This document shows, piece after piece, positions 37,201-47,902 of a DNA stretch of 64,000 nt (within the stretch, counting starts at the first letter, position 1; each line of letters begins with the position of its first letter). A model generated the notes under the pieces. That model was not told the DNA's origin and did not search any database. It saw only the letters and a program-made list of their open reading frames with translations. Location: positions 3,534,001 through 3,598,000 of the forward strand of contig OZ176051.1 in the NCBI GenBank assembly GCA_964247055.1. The letters are read 5' to 3'. Source of the DNA: Paragordius varius. Lineage: Eukaryota > Nematomorpha. The translations under genes were made by a program, and so were the position numbers.

Positions 37201-40200
37201 TTTCAAAAAAGGATGTTGCAAATCGTATTTATTATATAATATATATAAAAACAAAATATAACCCGAAAATAATCAAATTTTTATAAGCTCTTTTTGATTT
37301 ATAGCCAAAAAACGGAAACACACAAAATTAAATTACAAAAGTTCATTTCGTAAAAAAAGTAAGAAAAATTAGGTCACAAAAAAAGCAATGTACACTAATC
37401 TTCTTGCAATTTCAAACAAAAATAAGCTTGCTTACATTAAGATATGAGGGCTCCTTAGCCGACAAATTTTGAAAAAACGTGAGTATGGGATCTCGACCAG
37501 ATAGTGTGCCCAAAAATCGCGTTAATAAATTGTTGATTGTGCCTTTGTCCGCCCCCTGGGAAGCCATGTAAAAAGCTGGTCCCCAGGCATTGTTTTTAAC
37601 ACACCACTCATAAGCTTCCTAAAATAAATTTGTAATATAAAATTTATGCAGAAAGTAAATAATAAATATATATATTTACAAACAAAACATATTTTTTTAA
37701 ACCTTAACTTCGTTTATATAAACTACTTTTTGAATAGCAATAGTATCAGTAAATTAGTAACACACTTATATTTAAATGTTATATATTGATTATATAGAAA
37801 AAAATAATGGTCAAAAAACATAATTTTATGCAAAAATATTGGTTTTTACTTAAATATTTTCATCTTTACAATCTATTTATTATATTTTACTTTATGTATC
37901 AATAAATGACCCTGTTTTATATCAATAACCCTTATTTAGGCACAACAAACAAACCTTTTGTTGTCCGGCAAGTAAGAGTGTTTGAAACTGTTTAGCAAAA
38001 TCTATCGGTTGATGAGGACTCAGGCATTTGACAATACTGAATCGATTATCATCTTTAACAGATAAATTATTCGCTTTAACTAATTTGTTCTGTGTCGAAA
38101 AACCAGATTTAGTCTCCGATTGTTCTAATTCTATTGTGTTTTTAACATTTTCCTCGTTAAATTCGTTTTTTATAGGCACGTCAATGTTTTGTGAAGCGGC
38201 AATATCCATTAATTTCTCTCCTTTAGCTACAACACCAATGGTTGGGTCCGTTTTCCTCAACATAGAATTTGGCGTAACTGGATTGTTTATAAGTAGTTTG
38301 CTGATATCAGCACCAACGATGGCCTAGTTTTCGAATAAACAAAGAATTGAATTTAAAAAGTATTTTCACATTATATATATGTATATATATCTTTTTATCG
38401 GTAAAAAAAACCAATTAATAAAGCTTACCCCGTTTTGTTTTACAGCCATACATAAATACTGTAGTAGCAATATTTTGGAGGATATGTGTTTTATATTCTT
38501 TTTGTCAGCAGCATTGTTCTCTAAAACATCGGAGTCTGTTTGCGATTGTTTCATTTCAACAATCAATTTTTCAATAATGTTTTCAAAATATCGAATAATC
38601 ACATCTTTATGGGTATTCGTTCTATATAAAAATATAATAATTATAAACATTCAACAATAATTTTTTATGTTTCCCAATTTATAAAACTAAATACTTTGTC
38701 AATGGTCCAGGGAAGCTTGAATATTGTTCCGGTATATCCTTTCGTATTTTCTATGAGAATCAGAAATCAATTGTAAAGAATGTATAATATATAAGAAAAA
38801 TTAAATTAAATGTTTTACCATTAAAGGCATCAATCGTAACGTTTGAACAATCTTAGTTTCATCATATTTAGGTAATTGAGGAGGTTTAATTTCATTAGCG
38901 TCCGTGTATTCATCATCATTTTTTAAGTCCAATTTATATTCCTTATGATCAGTCATTAGCGTTATGTCAGTTTTTTCTGGCATTTGTGAATCGTTTAACA
39001 TTGATGGTCCCTCCGCCTTTATATGCAAAAGTTGATCAGTTTCAACAGGGCAATTTTTTTCACCATTCTGTTCAAGAGTGTCTTCTAGCAATGTATCATT
39101 TTGCAAGTCCACATTTTTCTTATTATCATTAATATGAGTGTCAACAATTTTATTAGATAATTCCTTAGTAGCCGTAGATAGGATGTGTGTCGGCAAATTA
39201 TGCGTTAAAATTATTAACATGGATGAATTTGCACCCAAAAAACGAGCACATGCATGTCTCCGCGGATAAAAATGGGGTTCTTTACAAACTTCTCCTTCAG
39301 AAACTTCGCTACTGAGAGATTGGCTATCAGAACTACTGCCTGTTTCAGATTCTATTAGATTATTAAACGAACAATTTAACAACCAAAATGTTAATATATA
39401 CAGTATGAGTAAGTATATATTGCTAGAAAGTTATTAATTATTGCCAAATAGCTAGCCAGCAAAGAAATATTGGCTACTAATAGTAAAAAGTGAAAGAAAA
39501 ACTATAAGTCAATAATACTGCCTTTTGTTGTATATGCTTCTTGGCAATAATTAAAACTTTCTAGAAATATATACTTACGCATACTGTATTTTACCAAAAA
39601 TTATAAAAACATAACGTATAAATTTGAAGACTTACAATTTGGACCTTGTATTTAAACCTTGTTTTTTATCATAATAACCTTTTGTTTTGGGAGTGAAAAA
39701 TGTAAATTTCATTTAGCAAAAAGTACAATTATAAAAACATTATGTAAAAATACAAAAAACTTCATTTTTTTTATAAAAACCGGTTATTTTAACCCTTATT
39801 TTTTTATAAATACCTATTTTATGTAGCGACACAAGGAAAGATGTCCAATTAAAATTAAAATTATTAAAACAAAACGCAAAAATACAATAAGACTAATATA
39901 TATATATTCTATAAAAAAAACCATATATTTTAAACATCAATTAACTCTAACTAACCTATCGATTTGGGTAACAAAGTAAGGTTTAGAGCTGTAAATTGGA
40001 ACTCTCAATTAGGTATTTGAGAATCGTAATTTATAGGTTGTATAGAAAAAAATAAAGGATAGAACATTTTTTGAAAAATATTAATCTTTAGTTATCACGT
40101 TCTGTTTATATAATTAATTTTATATATTAATTAGTGTGAAAAAATAAAATAAAACATTTAATTACCTTCTTCTAACGTTTCTTTCACATTTTCCAATCTA

Positions 40201-43200
40201 TCGAAAAACACACATATATAAAAAATATTTTTTACAAGCTAAATGAAATATTTTAATCGCATGCAATTTTAAAACCCACATAAATTACATAAAAGCGAAA
40301 TAATATAATTTGCGACTAAATTGACCTAAATATGTAAAAATAAAATTTATAGTGCTTAATACCCATTTAAATACATGAGATGCGAAGTTATAAAAAAAGC
40401 CCTGCCAACAAACAATACATTTGAAACAGACATGACAAATTTATACATATAGGATAGAGTATAGTGATAGACAGACAACTTACTTAAGTCTCCGCATTAT
40501 AACACGCAATCTAAATATTTGAACACATCAAATGTACAACAGGAAATTCGGTGTTTACGAATTTTAAAAAAAATAGTTAAATGTTATATCTTTTGTGTCT
40601 AATCCAAATTTCGTAATTTCGGAACTTTTTTAATTAAATAAAAAAAATTGATTTGTATTTTTCCCACTTTCACAACTTTAAATTCTTACTTTTTTATTAG
40701 AATTAATTTTTAAAACTGGAATTTTTTATAGTGGCATAAATAAGACTCTATATATGTAATTTGGTAATTATTTACATGGTATCTAATCCACAAAAACAAT
40801 AGAAACAAAATTGTTTGTTAAAATTTTTAAAAAAGCCAAAACTGAAACCACAGACAAAATTTGATGACTTTATAGAGAGTAACAAAAACGTCCTAATTCC
40901 AAACTCCGCATTTTATATAAATTAATTAATTGTATACGGATTAAATCCGTTGGGGAAATAGTAATTAAGTGCTTGTGGATAATTCGCTGCAATCATTTTG
41001 TAATAATTGGCATAATAAGTTTGCGTCATGGCCTGATATTGTTTCCAATATTCCTGGGGGTTATTAGGGTTAGAGTTAAGGTTAGATTGTGTCATGTTCG
41101 CAACAGAGCCCCCCATTCCGCCCATCATAAACGGTGGCATGCCTAAAATATCAAATATTTTATATTTATGGTACATATGATATATTGTAGTGTTATGCGG
41201 TGTCGCAAAATACCGAATTTCAGAATTAAATTTGGGTAAAAGTGTGAGTAAATGTTTAACATTAATATAAAATTCAAAATGATATCATATCACTCTGAGT
41301 CCTTCTAACTAAAATAACTTGAGAATTTCTCTACCTACCAAGTTAATTTTACTTAAAAAATATAGAAAATCTGTGAGTAAACATTCGTAAAACATAATAT
41401 GTATATTAAGGTATATATAATTTGGAAAATTATGAATAAAAATCAAACCCATAAACGCCGGATTAGCAGTCATATTCATGTTTTGTTGGCTGACGTCAGC
41501 TGCTTGCTTTTGTTTTCGACCTTTTAGAAAAAATCAATATTTTAATCCTTTAGCTTTGGAAATATTTTTTGTAATCGTTAAATAAAATCTTAAATTACCT
41601 TCTTTAGATCCCTTCTTTTCACCGATAGGTTTGTAATAAGGTCCTTGATCTATTAGGTGTTGATAAACATATTTGGCAAAAATCAGAAAAATTATGTGAT
41701 TATAAAACTTTTCCAACTGCTTAGTCTCATTAATAATATGCCTATGTTTACATTATAAAATCCAAATAGTAAAATATATAAGAATATAAAACTATTAAAA
41801 GGTTTTATTTAGCTTTATTACGCCAAAAAATATTAGACACGTAAAAATCTTATATCTGGCGTGGCTATAACTCTTAATGGCATCACTGTTATGAAAGAAT
41901 ATTGAAAAAAAACTAACTAAGATGAAAAATACATTAATATAACTTGGTTAATGTTATAATCTAATCAATTTATGCTGAGATATTATTAAACATTAATAAT
42001 TAACTGATATTGAAACAAAATTATTGTGTTAATAGTAGATATTGGCTATGTAATAATTCCAAATAAATAAAATTAATTGAAATAAACCCTGTGCTTTAGG
42101 TTGAACTGGGATATTACTGTTTGAGCTTGTAATGTTTATACCAGCCTGGGGTTTTTCTTTCAAATTTTGAGCTTTTTGTGAATTAGTTACATGAGATGAG
42201 GAAGAGAATGAATCTTGACGGTTATTATAATAGGATGGATTGCGACGTTGCTTATCATTTGGATTGTCAAAATATCTGAGTGTATGTAATAAACAAAGTA
42301 GTTTGATAGATACATTTCATGATTAAGTAAATAATTTAAAAGTGATAAATAGAATTAAAGTAAATTAATTACCGATTTTGATCATTTCTATAATTTCTCT
42401 CATAATTTTCATTATGTCCGGATGATCTTAAATAGATTGCATCAAAAGGTGGTCTATTATTAGCTCTTACATCATTCTGTTTCCTATATTCATTCTGGTA
42501 ATGCGCTTGGCTATTATTAAAGTGTTGCTGAGTTGGATAATACTGTTTACCACTACTGTTATGATAATTATTATCTCCATCATAATATCGATTACTTTTA
42601 TTATCAAAATAAAAATTATTTGTGGGGGCCTTATTGTTTTTCCTCTGATTTATACCATAAGCATAGGCTCTATCATCAGGAGGGTAGTAGGGTTTTCGAG
42701 AGCTAAAATTTTTATAATCTATTATAGACTAAAAATTCAAAGCCCCTTTTTTAAATAATGTTTTAAAAGCTTGCCCATACATTTTCTCTTTTTGTGTAAA
42801 ACAATTTTTTGTTTTGTCTTCAATATTAATTGTGTCAACGCTGTTTTTTTACAAATTAAATACACGTAAAAAGACTATATTAATATTAGGCTACATAATT
42901 AGAGTGAAACACACCTTATGTGTAGTTTTTAAAAAAACAGTGTTTGCATGATTTGTATACAGATTAGTAATGGTAAGTGATATTTCTATATAATATCTAG
43001 CTTCTCCTCGTAAAAATTTTTGTGCGGCCCTTTGCTTTTCACAAATCAAAGTTTGACAATATATAATATTTAAATTAAGTAGGACAATGCATATCAGCCA
43101 TGTATAATAGGAATTTCCGAAAGAATAAAACCACATACCTGGCAAAACTCGTATTAAAGTAATTGTTTTCCACATCAGTGTAAGTTTCTTCAGGTCTTAC

Positions 43201-45723
43201 TCTGCGTGTTTGATTGCAACGCAAATCCCTCCCTCCTTCGCCATAATAATCATCGTTGGCCCCCCCACGTCTTGAATACTTTAAAAAAAAATGTGATAAA
43301 AATAAAAAATATATAATCACAAATATTTTTCAAAACCTAATTTTTTTGTTGATAAAAACAGGAAAAGTTTCAGAATTTATGAGATTAAGGTTAAAAAAAT
43401 GTATTATTTTGTAAAATTTATTTCATAAGGTCCGTTTTAATAAATTAAAACTTTACTTGTTTTATTAAAATAATTTATGTAAAATTCGTATGATAAGATT
43501 TTCTTGTTTTCAGCCCACTCATAAAATAGAGATGTAGATTGGTAACACGCATGATTTTTGATGGATAATTAAAATAGGACAATTTTGTATAACGAATACC
43601 CTATTTTTAAAATCTTAATTGATTTACTGTGCCAAATATGTATAGAGATGTGGGTTGAACTTAATGTATATTTCACAATCATATCTTAAGGATATCAAAT
43701 GTAAAATTTGATAGTTATAAAAAATATTTTGAACTATTTTACGTTTAATCGTCGAAACAGTTTTAGATCTCGTTCATAATTTTTGAGTTTTCGCTTTTAC
43801 TTTTTATAGTTTCAGTAAAAAATCGCATATATTTAATAAATACCCTTTTGTATATTTAATTTAAAATGCATCTCAGAAAAATTGGTAAAATACCCAAAGA
43901 AAAAAAAACTATCTTAAATAAAAGTAAGAACAGAAAATATAAAATTTAAACCATGTCAGAATCCCGTCTACCATCTCTGCCATATGATCTGAATTCATCT
44001 TTTCCATGATAATAGTCACGATCATCGACCCATTCTCTTTTAGGGGATCGGCTAATAAATTAAATTTTACAAATATATTTAAAGTATATTGATTATATGA
44101 TTGGGATCTTTTTTAATTTATTTTTGGCTTATTATGAGGCTTACAAACTACATATACCATAATATGTTTGTGGGCTACATTAAACTTTAATGATATAACC
44201 TAAAAACTAGAAGCTTATGTAAAAAAAGTCTATTATGATAAACAATAGTTAATATATCTTATCACATATATCACAAATGATACGAATGTAAAAGAAATAA
44301 AATACTGGTATTTATTCCGTCGTCCGCCCGCCATAGAACGATGATCAAATTCAACGTCAGTGTTATAGGCAATGCTTTCGTTTGCGCGAACCGAAGCTGC
44401 AACTGAACCCTCTCGAGAATCGGGAAAATATCGCTGATACCTTTTGCATTTCGCATAAAAATAAGTAAAGTATCTTTCTTTTGACCCAAAAAGTATTTGG
44501 CAAGCATAATCAGTAATAATCTTTTCAAGTTAAACTTTTAAATAGAAGATTTGGAAAAATATACAAACTCCCTTTGTGACAGGAAATAGAAGATTTGGAA
44601 AAATATACAAACTCCCTTTGTGACAGGTGTATAACACATTTTTTGCTTAGCCACTGTGATCTTATTAAAATTGATATAAACGAGTTAATTTAGGGTAAAT
44701 ATATTTTCATACTATGGGTATATGTAATGTGGTAATATGTTAATTTATATTCAGATCCCTAAGAGACAAAACTAAAAATATTAAAAAATTAATAAAGTGG
44801 AGTAAATGCGATTAACCCAACAAAATATATTGTTTATAACACTATTTAGCCAAATCATACATTCAAATTTTATGGTATTTGACATTAAAAAGGCTTATTC
44901 GTTCCAAATATGTATGATTAAATATTAAAGGTAAAACCTTAAACTAACCTGGATCTCCGTCGGCCCTGACTAGCATATAAACTAGGTTGGCCATCTGGCT
45001 CCTTATATGCCAAGGTATTATTGTTTAAGTTGTTTGTGTAAGGTTGATAAAATTTTGTAGGCATATCAATGCATTCTCTACTGTTTATAAATTCATTGGC
45101 TGCATGCATTGTGCGCTTACTTTGTAAAACATTGCGGTCTTGCGTTTGTTTTGAGTGCATTGGGATGTAAAGAGAAGCATCTGATACAAGACTATCATTA
45201 TCATCCGAAAATCGATCGGGGATGGGATGTCTATATAATTTATATAAAACTATATGCGCTAACCTGTGGGAATAATTGCTAGTGTTGGGAACTATTTGAT
45301 GAGTATCCTTATTAATTTCGTTAATTATATTATCTTGATTTTGTAATTGCTTCATATCAGTGTTTGATTCATTTGTTTTTGTGTCATGTTCCACAATATC
45401 AGGAGTAGATTGTTTTATAATAGTGTCCAAAGGAGGTAAATTTTCAGAGATTTGGTTAATATATAATTCATCACCATGAACATTATCATTTAAGGTAATA
45501 TCATGTAATTCTCCGAAATTTTGATAGGTCTAAATTAATATTATTTGCAAACCTGGCTGTTTGAGTCATTTGCAATTTCTCTAGCTTCATCTACAAAACT
45601 ACCAAGTTCCTCATCATCCCACCCTTCTATTTTAACTTGTCCTTGATTATTCATATTAATGTCATATCTTAGAGGATCGTGGTGGGGTGTATCGTTGAAA
45701 ACATTAGGGATGTTATTATGCAT
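31276..45723 (-). CDS. Sec16: Sec16, ER exit site scaffold protein, 28 exons, 1871 aa
   Basis: Exons: 45553-45723, 44949-45529, 44306-44440, 43952-44051, 43139-43278, 42373-42702, 42088-42275, 41599-41649, 41449-41520, 40938-41142, 40166-40197, 38819-39351, 38695-38750, 38429-38621, 37955-38323, 37436-37618, 36695-36845, 35724-35835, 35167-35377, 34446-34532, 34197-34379, 33891-34119, 33687-33787, 32923-33609, 32563-32703, 31810-32042, 31407-31480, 31276-31343. All phases agree (5616 nt). Sec16 organises COPII vesicle formation at ER exit sites. The N-terminus is acidic, then Tyr/Arg/Gln-rich (residues ~250-660). The central conserved domain (~690-1361), which binds Sec13, shows SSFPGPL, EAYEWCVKNNAWGPAF, WYGHLAMMLANP, ASHFCYIIAQ and KAILQQPMSYKS. 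A Gln/Asn/Ser-rich stretch (~1470-1700) is followed by RWFGGIINKILPKG, LPDD, WNAEKKRWEN and GPRKGRNYVDIF near the end. Start: MHNNIPN at 45723; an in-frame Met at 45786 is possible. Odd: intron 1 is only 23 nt, and exon 11 only 32 nt. Confidence 0.93.
34536..34556. repeat. TA microsatellite in Sec16 intron 19
   Basis: An alternating TA run lies directly next to the acceptor of exon 20, so it forms part of the splice-site region. Confidence 0.8.
34605..35121. mobile_element. Foldback element (palindrome) in Sec16 intron 19
   Basis: A left arm 34605-34830 and a right arm 34897-35121 are inverted copies with few mismatches. The ends are AACAGTTGTTAAAATCCG and CGGATTTTAACAACTGTT; the inner ends are TATAAATGCAGTT and AACTGCATTTATA. 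The spacer is 66 bases. It is non-coding and nearly fills the 634-base intron. Confidence 0.88.
36021..36562. mobile_element. Inverted-repeat element with minisatellite ends, Sec16 intron 17
   Basis: It starts ATATACCATTTACAGTTCAA, with a ~23-bp unit (CAATTCAAATTCACCCTTGA type) repeated four to five times to 36135. It ends with the inverse (AAGTGTGAATTTGAACTG, TAAATGGTATAT). Related ends lie at 61325-61420, 62190-62440 and possibly 3297-3360. Confidence 0.7.
39399..39588. mobile_element. Small MITE with ~47-bp TIRs and TA duplication, Sec16 intron 11
   Basis: The element 39401-39586 starts CAGTATGAGTAAGTATATAT and ends ATATATACTTACGCATACTG, the arms matching over about 47 bases (inner ends ATTGCCAA/TTGGCAAT). 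TA flanks both sides, the target preference of Tc1/mariner elements. It is 186 bp long and non-coding. Confidence 0.85.
44540..44627. repeat. Perfect 44-bp tandem duplication in Sec16 intron 2
   Basis: Two identical units starting AAATAGAAGATTTGGAAAAA occupy 44540-44583 and 44584-44627. Confidence 0.9.
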
Positions 45724-46112
45724 AATTTTAATGAGACGACCATATGATAAGGGTAAAATGTGGCTATGTGTCAGGAGTATAACCACATGTTAGCAACCTA
45801 TATACTGAATAGAATGCAGGTTGCAAAAAAAGGTAAACTCATTTAAATTTTTAAGTCTTTATCATGCACCGAGAGGGACTGAGGTGTTTTTTGAAGTATT
45901 TAGTTGGCCTAGCACCTTTAAAAAAGAGTTTTTGATAAAACTTTTAAAATTTTGAGTTAAAGTTAGTTTAAAAAAGTGTTTAGATTCATATCATTAAAAG
46001 CTTTTCATTTATTAAAAATGAGCCAAAGGTGTTTTTAAATCAATACAATTAAAATTTGGGAATTTTTAACACTTACACGTCTCAAATCAGGGGTATAGCA
46101 AAATGTCCGGAT

Positions 46113-46130
<18 letters not shown>
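45724..46130. other. Sec16 5' flank
   Basis: The promoter and 5' UTR of Sec16 are expected here. I see no clear element; a TA microsatellite at about 46116-46142 borders a foldback element. Confidence 0.4.
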
Positions 46131-46138
<8 letters not shown>

Positions 46139-46143
<5 letters not shown>

Positions 46144-47432
46144 TCTGATAAAAAATGCAATAGAATTACATATTGATTTGGTCTTTATGATTAATTTAAG
46201 AAAGTTATTCACACTTTTTTGGTAGCATATCAGAAAAATGGCAGAAAAGCGCACATTTTTTAAATTTATGGTGTAAGTGCTTCATTCCAAGATATATCAC
46301 CAAAACATATCACAAACTAAATATAAAAAGGAAATCAATGTTTTTGAAAATAATATTTTAAGATGTGGGCTCCAAAAGTACCAAATTTTTTCGCTCATTT
46401 AAAATGGGCGAATTCTCTTAACATAAATGCAAAAATTCCGAGATTGATCGAAAATTATTTCCTAAATTTTGACAACAATGGATACTTTTTCGAAAAATTA
46501 AAGTTTAGCAAAATTATATTGCGTTCTTCCTACAAACGCTTTAAGATATTATAGAAACACTTTCAAATAATTTGATAATACTAAACATTTTTATTTCAGA
46601 ATTTTAAATGAAATATTCGTTGGTCTTCAAATTTTGTTTGATGTGTTTTTTTACATATTCACCACAGTTTTAAAGCAAATGAAGATTTAAAATGTGAAGC
46701 GATAGAGTTCAGCATCATCTATTTGTTGAACCAATATTTCCATAGGTAAGCGATTTTATACCGTTTCCATCATGCCTAAAAATAGTATGAAGTGTGCCTC
46801 AACAATATTTGCTAATTAACTTTTAGCAAATAATTAAAAATTATTTTTGACATAATTGTTAATTATAATATTATATCGTGGCAATCTCGGGATTTTTGCA
46901 TAAATTGGACAAATAGTTTATTTTTAAGCGAAAAAATTTGGGACTTTGGGAGCCCACATCTTAAATTAAAAAATAGTTGCGTTTCATATGTAGTTTATAA
47001 TATATTTAAGTGATATTTTTTAAGGAAGTATTTAACTTTCACCAAAAAATTATAGACCAGATATTTTGAACCCTGGTGAATTAAAATATACTTTGCATAT
47101 TATTATATTAGATTTTGGTTGCGGTTTATCAGATGATATAGTACTTACTTTTATATTTATATAATTAAAGGGTAATTAATCTATTTAATACAAATTTAAA
47201 AGCAGTACAAAAGTCAAGGTACAGGTACAGTATTTTTCAAAAACCCAGTACTGTACTGCGAAAAACAGCCTATCTGGTCACATTACCAAAAAAGATTTTA
47301 CAAAAAATGTGCGCAAATTTTGCTATTTTTGAAGCACCTAGGACAAAAGTGTAAATAACTTTCTTATATTAGTCGTAATGACCAGAAACAAAAGCACTAT
47401 GATAACCTTTATTTTTCTATCAGAATATACAA
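46139..47432. mobile_element. Foldback element with ~160-bp inverted arms
   Basis: The left arm (TATTCTGATAAAAAATGCAA, then AAGAAAGTTATTCACACTTT, then GCGCACATTTTTT) is matched in reverse complement at 47275-47432 (AAAAAATGTGCGCA, AAAAGTGTAAATAACTTTCT, CTATCAGAATA). The arms are moderately diverged. A smaller element is nested inside at 46358-46968. No coding sequence is seen. Confidence 0.7.
46358..46968. mobile_element. Nested MITE
   Basis: The ends are AAGATGTGGGCTCCAAAAGT and, inverted, ACTTTGGGAGCCCACATCTT, continuing inward (ACCAAATTTTTTCGCT versus AGCGAAAAAATTTGGG). The element is about 611 bp. A fragment of the same family is at 6783. Confidence 0.75.
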
Positions 47433-47737
47433 ATTTAATCGGGTATTTTTATACCCACTGATTTTAAACGCAGTATATATGGGCATTAAGAGAAATGTAA
47501 TTTCTCCGTGTTAGGTTTTTAAAAGCAATATTTAATTTTAAATGACCGTACCAGCGTTATATTTCTTCCTCAAAGTAATGTGAAAGGTCTATGTCGAGTC
47601 AAATGTGGAGTTTATTTTAATATACTATCTTTTAGTGCCATATAAATGCTCATTTTCTTCTAAATGATTTATACTATTAAGGTAGATCAATTTTAAAGAT
47701 TTTAGACATCAAAAAGTGTCGATGTGTTCTTCCCAGA

Positions 47738-47902
47738 CAATGGGTGGGGTGATAAAAAAATTTTTTGACTTTTACAAGTTTTTCAAGTCATGGCTTGCTT
47801 TCATGTGATAAAAAAATAAGTCAAGCAAGAAAACTTGAACAGATGGTGATAAAAAATCATATGATTAAGAAAAACTTGAAGATATTGCAAGTGTGGTATA
47901 TG
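47738..47902 (+). mobile_element. Left end of TIR element, cut by a hAT insertion
   Basis: GGGTGGGGTGATAAAAAAAT and the following ~160 bases match the inverted right end of the 26581-30628 element (CAAGTCATGGCTTGC, ATCATATGAT, GCAAGTGTGG). The match stops at the hAT element at 47903. Confidence 0.7.

Noticed and set aside
42501-42758. Plus-strand 85-residue hydrophobic frame as a membrane protein
   Set aside because: It is antisense to exon 6 of Sec16, whose minus-strand frame fits both neighbouring phases.
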